DNA from: Paraspadella gotoi
Taxonomy: Eukaryota; Chaetognatha
Reading direction: 5' to 3'
Assembly: GCA_051294375.1 (NCBI GenBank)
Contig: CM119266.1
Location: 2,131,200 to 2,195,199, forward strand
DNA: 64,000 bases
The translations under genes and the position numbers were made by a program. Numbering within the stretch: position 1 is the first letter of the stretch; each line of letters starts with the position of its first letter. Positions 24,033 through 33,027 of this stretch are shown one piece after another. The notes below the pieces were generated by a model. The model ran no database searches. It saw only the letters and a program-made list of their open reading frames with translations, and was not told where the DNA came from.

Positions 24033-24167
24033 GTCTTCTCTATCCGCGGCCGGCTCTTCTGGACGATCTCCTTCGACGAGTGCGTGTTCTCGGCCGAGCT
24101 GGGGGCAGCCTTTGCGGAGAACGTGGAGGCGATGTTGCGGAAAATTGTTAAGGGGAGGAGTGGTTGA
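22614..24167 (+). CDS. Membrane-anchored HXXXD acyltransferase / condensation-domain-like protein
   Basis: A single-exon ORF of 517 aa starting at the first in-frame ATG (22614). Residues about 10-28 form one hydrophobic segment followed by basic RRRK, i.e. a type II-like signal anchor. Residues 190-195 read HHGIID, the HXXXD active-site motif of the CoA-dependent acyltransferase / NRPS condensation / alcohol acetyltransferase superfamily, where the first catalytic His acts as general base. PLWRV (about 165-170) is also typical of condensation-like domains shortly before the motif. Total length fits the two-lobed fold, and a late DFGW-like structural motif is not obvious. Substrate unknown. 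Absence of introns is unusual beside the intron-rich genes of this window and may point to retroposition or transfer. A broken inverse copy lies at 17110-18537. Confidence 0.78.
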   Translation: MGVKSLLGSLFRLSGFLVVIVSSYFLFDYFHRRRKYEDKVRRVRRILDGRLGRPLEYYDALLEHGQLRGHYLLSIAFFFEGVAPLKESALTRALWRVAAANPMLRLRIDALDGEQDENGFPKCDDLLYFVEMEEFRLNFEALDTDNWLGVLEKDICEPIDSRVGPLWRVKKLQGSVTNKKHKSVIIGTFHHGIIDSKSLMVFGDQLVKELIHQPVDDMQSALAQTLPTFYKEIVAEDFRKLPSLTQAMLYLLGKWMKTFNVMPLAPACSFFNFTPRPERPSQPPGRLRMIPLQLSASELNKVRRRCDRNRCNLRATLQAAVNFAQVKTLNEIRLEGVELPDPLEIRNYFLDSRKFWNPSAVETIGYEMWTPWIWFRTQVGGILEIWSLARKSYNCRHTRSIDLFRVHTILNFFYRIFPDWLMRNNRPNVYHIDNALMDLGVFFDGRAERWPIDIVGAYASRNGARSDHCFVHCVFSIRGRLFWTISFDECVFSAELGAAFAENVEAMLRKIVKGRSG

Positions 24168-24200
24168 TCTCAATGTCGGACGTGATAGCATAGAGGGGAA

Positions 24201-24292
24201 ACGATCCTATAACTAAAACGCGACTGAATTCCGGTGATTAANNNNNNNNNNACGATCCTATAACTAAAACGCGACGGAATTCCGGTGATTAA
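24201..24292 (+). repeat. 41-bp duplicate around a 10-N gap
   Basis: The 41 bases at 24201-24241 recur at 24252-24292 with one difference, on the two sides of the 10-N gap 24242-24251. This is the signature of two overlapping contig ends that were joined without merging. Confidence 0.9.
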
Positions 24293-24708
24293 ACCTTAAT
24301 TTTTTTTAATTATTGTGGTAATTATTTAATATGTAAAAGTAAAACACTGAACACATGACTTTTGCATTTGTCAATCACTTAGATTTAATGAAATCTAGGA
24401 AGGAGCTGCGCAAGACCTATTTGTTGTTTTATTACGGATAAAATAAAATCTGCTATGTCATTATCTTGTAAGGGTGATGGAGGCCTTAAACCACCAAAGC
24501 CTGTCCAAAGTCAGGGGCAGTAGCTTATTTATCAAATGAATGGATAATTTTTAAATTGGTTATACTAATTTCATTAATTAATTATAAATTTAAAAGTAAA
24601 AATAACAGCGCTAGCTTTGAGGAAATTAGAAATTGAAAATGAATATTTGTAAGCACCTTGTAAAGAGCCGAAATCTATTGATAGATTGAAACTTATTTAA
24701 TTTTCTTT

Positions 24709-24759
<51 letters not shown>

Positions 24760-25461
24760 ACAATACTTCGAAATATATTTCACTCGCAGAAATGATTGGA
24801 TCATTTTGGCGAAATCAATGGACCCGTTCGTCATCTGCGTCAAAACAAAGATCCGCGTCATGTTTGTTGTAGACTACGTCAACTGACATCGAAACAGCTG
24901 CGCCACGCAACATCTGTTTGCGCAGGGCCTTTAATTTCTTCTCATTAACTCTTCCATTACGTTGGAAAATTCGAGATGAAAGGATTTCATTCATGAAAGG
25001 AATTTGTTGGATTTTTTTTAATAATCGAAGCTTTTGAAAAGTTGTTTTTATTTACAGAATATTTAAATAAGCCTCAGGCTGATATTTCAGTAAAATTTCT
25101 TGAAAGAAATAGTCAATGATGCAGATACTGATATTTTTTCGTGCCCATTCGCTATGCTCTTCATTATTTTTTTCGACGCCCGAGTTAATTTCATCTTTTT
25201 TCTTTCTTTATTTGCTAATATTATTAAGTCGCCAAATGCCGATGTAACGGGTTATTATTGCGAGTAGGCGATCGCCCTTCCAAAAATGTCGGTCTACCTT
25301 TTTTGGTCCGAAAACTCCATTTGACATTTTCCACCAAAAATATTTTCTTTTTTTTTCTTCTCTTTCTTTTTTTTTTTTTTTTTTGTTTCTCCCTTTTCTT
25401 TTTATTTGCTCCTCGGTTTACATCTTTTATTTTCTTTCAAGATTATTACCCTCTCCAGGTT

Positions 25462-25507
<46 letters not shown>

Positions 25508-26141
25508 TCTCTCTCTCTCAACCGCAACAAATGGGTTTTGCTTCGATCAAAAAAATCCTATTCTGAGGAAACATTAAAAGGAAAAAAATGAAAAATTGTT
25601 TATAATAAAAAAAGGGAAATCAAGAAATGATAGATGGCTCTGTAACACGAAGAAAATTCCCGCGCATTTTTATTATTTTTCTTTTTTTTTTGGACAAAAA
25701 TGAAAATTTTCTTTCGTCGCTTAACCACATGGGATCTGGGAAGGGGTGTGGAAGGGTGAGTGGTTTCGGAAGGGGCTGAGGGTCGAAAGGAGGTAAGCAT
25801 ATAGCGAGGTGGAGGAAGAAGGTATGGCTTAAATGTGAGCTGACGTGGCACACTAGTTTTCTTGATGGTAAGTGATGTGGATTAATCTGGTGTGGCTTGT
25901 TATAATTTGGACATCAATTAAGTCCCAATTTAAGTTGAGAATTGGGGGAGGAAAAAAGAAAATTACTGAGCCTTCGCAAAAAATAAAGTTTTATCGGTAA
26001 AGCCCGGTAGTTGTATCATCATCTGTAATAATCTCTCTTTCTTCTTAAGAAATGAGTCCCTCGAAAAACGAAGACATCTGTTTTAGAGCGAAAAGAAAAT
26101 TGTAAAGTGAGTTAATTTTGAGCGAGACTCCGTGAGAAGGT

Positions 26142-26220
<79 letters not shown>

Positions 26221-26479
26221 GCATCTGTGCAAAGTAAGCGATGGGTGGGCCGACCGCATCGCAAGTGGGTGGGCTGCCGCAGCGGCGATTCTTTTCAAAA
26301 AAACTATTTCTCTTCTTCTTTTTTTTTAATAAATCGAATATTAAGTTAAAAGAATTCGTTTTGAGGATGGAAATATGTATTTCTGAGGGTTTTTTTCTTT
26401 CATTATCTTCCCTGCGATAAGAGCGCTATTCTTCTTTCTCTCCTTCTCTCTCTCCTCTCCTTCTCTCTCTTCTTCTTCT

Positions 26480-26521
<42 letters not shown>

Positions 26522-26640
26522 ACTCGCCGATCGATTCTTTATTACGGAGTTGTAAAGCAGAAATAATAACTCTTGCTGGAATCCCTCTTTGCTTATCAGG
26601 TCACTGGTAGGTAGGTTTACTTAAAGAATTTGATCTTCGT
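24293..26640. other. Intergenic DNA with R3 repeat and (GA)n tracts
   Basis: No gene is supported. A copy of dispersed repeat R3 lies at about 24470-24590 in minus orientation. Long dinucleotide tracts occur at about 24713-24757, 25468-25505, 26145-26219 and 26460-26520. The rest is AT-rich. Confidence 0.55.
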
Positions 26641-26646
26641 TTCCAG

Positions 26647-26722
26647 ATAAATAGCTGCTGTGGACATGCATCTTCGACCAGTGGAAAGCATTCAGTATGT
26701 AGAAACTGCCCTTATATAACCC
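26647..26722 (+). CDS. Possible terminal exon with a zinc-finger-like C..CGH..C..CP pattern
   Basis: After a TTTCCAG acceptor-like site the frame reads INSCCGHASSTSGKHSVCRNCPYITQ-like residues with Cys-Cys-Gly-His spaced from Cys-x-x-Cys-Pro, followed by a TAA and an overlapping AATAAA. This resembles the end of a RING-type finger. No upstream exon was recognised and the piece is very short, so it may be chance. Confidence 0.18.
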
Positions 26723-26798
26723 AATAAAACGAAGGGTTTTTGAGCGGCGTACTACTAATACGTAATGCATAATACGTAATACGTAATAATAATACACA

Positions 26799-26831
<33 letters not shown>

Positions 26832-26884
26832 TCTCTCTTCTCTCTCTCTCTTCTCTCTCTCTCTCTTCTCTATCTTTAGTAATT

Positions 26885-26925
26885 CTGCCACTGATGACGA
26901 CTTAACCAACAAAGTCGAAATATCT
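26885..26925 (+). ncRNA. Hammerhead-ribozyme-like core 1
   Basis: CTGATGA (26891-26897), then C, a stem II hairpin GACTT / AAGTC with an 8-nt loop, then GAAA (26917-26920). These are the invariant core elements of a hammerhead ribozyme in the correct order. Stem I and stem III are not obvious next to the core, so activity is uncertain. It stands just after a long (CT)n tract, like core 2 at 29626. Confidence 0.45.
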
Positions 26926-27313
26926 GGAAAAAAAAATTTCTTTGGTCCTGTTACACCGTTTCTCCATCATGAAAATATATTCGTATAATTAATACAGTAC
27001 TTATTTTTATATCTTTCTCTGTCTTTTTCTCTCTCTCTTTCTCTTTGTATCTGTTACTTACTTAAAAAAAAATTGGCCTTGCTTTTGCTAATATAGACCC
27101 GTACTGCTTTTCTTTTTTTTACTTTCTTGTATTAATCAGCGACAATGGATTATGATTGGCTAATTAAAACCCTAATTATTTGTCGCTCCAAACTCTCTCT
27201 CAAAATTTATTTTCGAATCGGGGCTGAGAAAATATTGGATTAAATCCTGATTGAATAGCGTTTATTGGTCTAATAAGGTCGTTTGACTGAATGACAGAAA
27301 AAAAAAGTGAGAA

Positions 27314-27348
<35 letters not shown>

Positions 27349-27880
27349 AAGAGAGAGAGAGAAAGCTATATATATATTAGAGCGTAGTGAAAGTCACGTA
27401 TGAAAATTCTAATTGTCAATTTATAAAAAAAAATAATAATATATTTTTTAATTTTCGCATTAGGCTATATTTATAAATAGTACTATCCTTAAAAAATCCT
27501 AAAATTTCAAATGGACTTTTCTTAATTTTGATGTCCGATTTGAATTCCTCGTCAAAATTTTATTAAAAATTAAAAAAACTATATTTAATATACAAACATT
27601 TAATTTTCAGATTAAAATATATGTTTTTCTAATTTTTTTCCCAACTTAATGTAAGAATTTTTAAAGAGTTATATTTCTTTTTATAAACCTTTTATGACGA
27701 ATCCAAATCTGCAAAAAAAAATCTGATAAAAAACCATTTTGAAATTTTAACATTAATATGGTTAGTACCATAAATAAATATAGCCTACTGCGTAAATTGC
27801 AAAAATTATAATAGATTTTTTTAGACATTGTAATTTTTCTCTCTTTTCGTTGCGAGTTTGAATTGAAGGAAATATTGTGC
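26926..27880. other. AT-rich intergenic DNA
   Basis: Nothing coding is supported. A (GA)n/(GAAA)n tract lies at about 27316-27363 followed by (TA)n. The sequence leads directly into the Penelope-like fragment. Confidence 0.5.
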
Positions 27881-27888
27881 TTGTGCTT

Positions 27889-28935
27889 ATGCTTATTAAG
27901 CACAAAGAAGGCGGCTCATTGGAATTTTCTGTGTATCGCAAAGCAACTCATACTGAACAATACATTCCCTTTGATTCGCATGCTCCCTTGTCGCACAAAC
28001 TCGCCACGATCAGATTCCTTACCAGAAGAGCCCTACTGATTCCGTCGACCCCCGAGCTCCAGGCCGCCGAGCTTGAGCATGTCAAAAGAGCCCTGGCGCT
28101 CAATGGTTACCCTCTGTAAGCTTTCGAGAAAGCCAGGTTCCGGCAGAACCTGGCTGAGGACAGTGGCCACCAAGGGGCTGCCCAAGTAGCTGCTGACGCA
28201 AGTTCAACCTCCACAAGAAGAACGAGGCCTTGCACCCACCACAGCGCAACTGGGAGATAAGCAGAAGCGTCTCAAGACCGTAGGTCACCTGTCCCTGCCC
28301 TACCACCAGGGGATCACTGAAGCTCTGGTGCGGGCGCTAGTAAAGCAGGGGATCTCCAATTCAGTGACGACCCGCGGTTCTCTACTTGAGCAACTGGTGA
28401 AACCGAAAGACAAAATCCCAAGACCGAAAACATCAGGAGCCGTCTATTGAGCGGCCTGTGCAGGGAAGGGCAACCAACCCTGTGCAGCAGCATACGTAGG
28501 CAAGACCGGGAAGTCTCTCTCAGATCGGTTCAAACAGTACATAAAGCCGTATCGTGACAAACGTGGTCACTTCCTATCAGCTATTGCCAAGCATTTGGCA
28601 TATTCTGGCCATCTGTTTAGAGAGTCCGACTGCCTTGCGCTGTCCCATGACCAAAATTGGTTTTCAAGAGATATTAGAGAGGCAATCTATATCAAAGCCC
28701 TCGAGCCCTCTCTGAACCGTGATGGAGGACGATTCGACCTCCCTCCAAGTAATGATTCGCTAATCAAAATGGTGGTGGAACACCCAGTGCCACCCCAAAC
28801 GAACAGTGATTCCCCTGTCCAAACTCAACGGGTCAGGCGGAGGCCTCCCGGCAGGCAATGGACGTCCGATGCCTCTCCCGAGACTGTAGCAACCTGGCGC
28901 GACTCTTCTCGCGCTGAGCGCTGCCCAAAATGACG
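27889..28935 (+). mobile_element. Penelope-like element, 5'-truncated, with GIY-YIG endonuclease
   Basis: The first part encodes EFSVYRKATHTEQYIPFDSHAPLSHK-like residues, the typical end of Penelope reverse transcriptases. A linker with LPYHQGI and KPKDKIP follows, then a GIY-YIG nuclease domain: AAYVGKTGKSLSDRF, the GH..SAIAKH and SGH histidines, and EAIYIKALEPSLNRDGG. RT thumb, linker and GIY-YIG in this order identify a Penelope-like element. The palm and finger RT domains are absent. In-frame stops at 28117-28119 (in place of a residue in a conserved region) and 28448-28450 show decay. Not expected to be active. Confidence 0.88.
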
Positions 28936-29494
28936 GATACAGGAAGAGGGAGAGGAGTCTGTATCTCCTGCACCAAAACAGGCCAGATCAGGCAACCACC
29001 CACCTCACCGTCAGGTGAGAGGAGGGCCTTCGGCAGGCTTAGCAGGCCAGAGAGATTTTCGAGATGCACTTGGTATTTTCCCAGGCGAGTCTTTACCTGA
29101 CCCTAAGATTTCCCACTCTACAACATTATCTTCACAATCTATGTCAAGCCAATGTCCCGATCACATCGTCAGCGTCAGCGTCCCGGGGGGGGCGGCAGCT
29201 CATTTTGAGCTCTTTCTTCTCTTTAATTTCACTAAACTCTTGCCTTATCTATCCCTCACCACTCATCACTCTATTTCATTTTTCACTTATTACTCATTAA
29301 CTTATTTAACTTTGTTACCTCAAAATTTCAGTTTAATTCTAAGTTTTTCTAAATTTTATCTTTGTTGTACATTTCATTTCACATTTCACCATTTCAAACT
29401 AACTTCTACTTCTTCCTTGTCCTTACCTTCACCTGTCCTCTCATCTGACCACTATCCTTTACTCAGCTCTTTGTTGGTAACTCTCCCTCAATTT

Positions 29495-29506
<12 letters not shown>

Positions 29507-29583
<77 letters not shown>
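29507..29583. repeat. (CT)n microsatellite within the Penelope tail
   Basis: A pure CT tract of about 75 bp between the GIY-YIG region and the hammerhead-like core. Confidence 0.95.
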
Positions 29584-29585
<2 letters not shown>

Positions 29586-29619
29586 ACTCGATGTATAGAG
29601 AAATCTTTGTTCAAGATAC

Positions 29620-29672
29620 CAAATGCTGATGAAGGCTCGAATTAAAGAGCCGAAACATGTACTGTTTTAATA
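29620..29672 (+). ncRNA. Hammerhead-ribozyme-like core 2, Penelope-like element end
   Basis: CTGATGA (29626-29632), then A, stem II GGCTC / GAGCC closed by an 8-nt loop GAATTAAA, then GAAAC (29652-29656). A short stem III can form as ACA / TGT around TGTAC. Small hammerheads of this kind are known from the terminal repeats of Penelope-like elements, and this one lies downstream of a GIY-YIG domain, as expected. Stem I pairing is weak in this copy. Confidence 0.6.
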
Positions 29673-29979
29673 AAAATAAAAATCGTTGTCTCTGCAATTA
29701 AAAATATTTCCTTAAATAAATTTTTTTATACATTAATTTCATTAGTACAACTTTGTTCATTCCTCACTTTTAGAATTTTAATTTAAGTTAAATTTAAACT
29801 TTTTACTACGCGTTAATATATATAATACGATTGTTTGTCAGAATGAGACAGTTTTGTTATAAGGTCTTTAGACTAAATGAGAGAGTGAGAAAGTGAGTAA
29901 GAGAGAGATAGATATATATATATATGATAATATTTGTTTAGTAAATAAAAGACAGTTTTGTAATAAGGTCTTTAGACTG

Positions 29980-30027
<48 letters not shown>

Positions 30028-30905
30028 GGAAGTTAATTCCTGAAATTTTTGACTTTATCTTTATTTTCAGTATTTTTTAATTAAATCAAATAAGGGTGGC
30101 CACGGAAAATATTGAATAATGTGAATATTTATTTAAAAGACAGTCATTTTCAGTCAACTCCGACAAGACTTCACCGGGAAAAATGAAAGTGAAATTTTAT
30201 TTATTATAATTATTTATACGAATAATATTATTTATAAATGGTTTCGTTTGTATTCTTCTCTATGATTTTTTTTTAATGAAACCGATTTTTTACGTTATCG
30301 TTAGGTGTAATTTTTAAGGCGATTTCAATGATCGCTAACCAGGATCAATACATTATAATGAATTTATAAAACTATAAAAAATGTTATAATAACTGATAGT
30401 TATTTTGTTTCGACTGAAGTCAGATAATCAATAAATCATTTAATTGATAGTAATAAAGTAATAATCGATTAATTGAGCACTTTATTGACAATTTAATAAT
30501 TAATCAATTATTCAATAAATCAACTTATTAATCATTACATTAACCTTGTCATCGTTTCAATTTTTATGGAAACAAATAATCTTAATTATCTAAATTATTA
30601 TTATTAGCCCCAAAAGTTAGAAATATACAGACATCGTATAAAAATATAGTAAGTCGCCTCAAATTTTATTAAATATTGAATGAATTATACAATTTATAAA
30701 AGTTTATTATATGTAATTGGGAATTTAAACAAGCAAGCTACTTAATTTTTTTATCTTATGCATAAATCTCTATAAATGTTTTAATTCCTATTTTTGCTAG
30801 GAAAAAGATGTATTCAAGCACTAGTTTAAATGCTATTGTCTTATTTTTATTAGTATAAATGCTATATAAACTATATATTTATAAAATATACATGCTAAAA
30901 AACAT
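29673..30905. other. AT-rich intergenic DNA
   Basis: No gene is supported. A segment reading GACAGTTTTGT.ATAAGGTCTTTAGACT.AATGAGAGAG occurs twice (about 29846 and 29950), each followed by a GA-rich tract, the second being (GA)n at about 29986-30026. Confidence 0.5.
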
Positions 30906-30909
30906 AATA

Positions 30910-31125
30910 TTATGGTGGACTAAAATCTACCAACCGTTCATCAGCGGCCATTGGTGCCGGAGGCAAGTCATTCGCCTCCCAACCCAAAGGTCCAGGGTTC
31001 TAGCCCGGTGGCCGCCTAGCAGTTAAGAGGGACGGGGCGCTTAACCCGCCTGTAATATAGTGTTACAGCCTGATCCGAAGCTCAGGGACTGCTTATATTG
31101 AACGGTTCTGTCATTAACATATATC
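30910..31125 (+). mobile_element. SINE with tRNA-Gly-like head, copy 1
   Basis: A 72-nt tRNA-shaped segment (30944-31015) has a perfect 7-bp acceptor stem GCGGCCA/TGGCCGC, a T arm with TTCTAG, and TCCCAA in the anticodon loop position (CCC, glycine). A Pol III B box GGTTCTAGCCC is at 30996-31006. A conserved non-tRNA body follows to about 31125. A second copy is at 56940-57160 in inverse orientation. Confidence 0.75.
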
Positions 31126-33027
31126 AATAATCATTCTCTTCAATATTTAATTATTTCTTACATTACAATAATAAAACTCTTTAAAATTACGCGAATAAAG
31201 AGCGTCAACGTTATCTGACAAATTTGATCTTAAGCTAATTTGTATAATTTAGCAGCCAGATGAAAATCGACCGGGATCTCTGATCTTGAGAATTTCAAAT
31301 CGAATATAACGTGCTCACTATCGCGTTTTCAATTTAAATTTTTTATCTGAAAGCTGAGATTAAACTGGTTCTAGAAATGTTACCGGTTTTACTCCGAATT
31401 TGTCCAATCTCAAATTATTAGGATCTAAAAACATTTTAAAGAATCTGTCTTTATAAGTAGAACTACATTTTTGTATCTTTATTTTTAAGAAATAATCCGT
31501 TTTAAAGTACTAATTTATTAATATTTTTTTTAAAAAAATTATCTAATTTTTATTTATAATTCAATAACAAAAAATCGTAAAAACTTGGGAGAGGTCACAA
31601 ATTAAAGCTTATGTTTTGTAGATAATGTATAAACATTCAAATTGTAAGCACGCACACAAAAATAATAAATAAATATTATTTCAATTTGTTTTTAAGATTT
31701 AACAATTCATAGCTGCTGAACAAAATTAAAAAACTTACCTATTTATGCTTATAGAAAGCCCAAAGTTTACTCTAGAGTATTTAGTCTTTTTTATAAATTA
31801 TTTTACATTATTTTCAAAGTTATAAAGGGAAAAACAAAAAATGTCACTTAAAAATGCCGAGAATTCGGTTTTCTAAACATCAATAATTGGAAAATTATTT
31901 TTAGGATTTTTAAAAATAAAGTATGTAAAATGAAGTATTTTTCCGCTCTTTGAGTTGACGCAGGTTAAATTTGATTCCGACCGATATTTTTTAAGATATC
32001 TATCATTTTTAATGAAAAAAACCGTTTTTTGCAAATTTTGAAGAGTTTCAAGCACTTATTAATCGATTTTTCAAAAAACAAAGATGGAAAAAAATTAGTA
32101 ACATATAGGGGACTAATTTGTACTATAGTGCTAAATTCTGTAAAAAAGTTTGAAAAATTTGCTAAGGCCTAATACATATGTATGATCACTTGTGGAAACG
32201 TTTTTAAAAATCTAAATCTACCTTTATACACTAGTAAATATCATGTCATATCTTTTCCTAATTCGGGACTTATCTTTCTAAAAACCGGCATTTATCAGAA
32301 AACGACAATTTCAATCGAGCCCAAATTTACGATTCCCGTTTGTTTTTTTTCGTCGTCTTCGCATTTTCATGTAAAAAATCATGAAGAGAATATCGGAAGA
32401 GTATAAATACATAAAAAAACACTTATTTGCGCCCGCTACTTTTTTTTTATGCAACTAACTCATCACGATGGGCAGATAAGTATAATTTGGAATTTGTTTA
32501 TTACCTGAATGAATGACTATATTAGATTAGATTCCTAATCCTTGTATTCAATTTTAATCTTAATATCTAACCTCATCTTTAATCCTTAACTTTAATCCTT
32601 AATCCCTAACTTTAAACCTAATCCTTAAATTTATTTTTTAACCTTAAACCCAAATAAACCAACCCTAATCTCAAGACAAAACAATAACTTTAATCTAATT
32701 TCTAATCATATTTACTCTATTTATTCCTATTCACATTTTCTATTTTAGCCTAACCCACTAATTATGAAGATTAAAAGCGAATTTAATTCGGAAATTGAAA
32801 TTAGGCGCTTTTGAAAAAAAAGGGCTTTATAAAGGTTATAATGCCCAGTTTGTAGTGTGTTTTTTTTTTGTACATTCTAAAAATAATTGTTAAAATTTTA
32901 ATCGAATATATAAATATAAAATCGTATTTTATTTTAAAATTAGATTAAATTAAATTTGTTAAAGCTTAAAATCTTGGGTCTTTTTATCATCGCCCGTGTT
33001 TGTAAAATTTTCAATCTTTCCTTACAG
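31126..33027. other. AT-rich intergenic or 5' intron DNA of the SLC35G-like gene
   Basis: No exon was identified. A degenerate repeat of CTTAATCC/CCTAATCC words occupies about 32530-32680. The missing first exon(s) of the downstream transporter may lie here, but I cannot point to one. Confidence 0.45.

Noticed and set aside
30944-31015. Functional tRNA-Gly gene
   Set aside because: The cloverleaf is good in the acceptor stem, but the T stem has a mismatch, the D arm is poor, and it continues into a body shared with the copy at 57045, so it is a SINE head.
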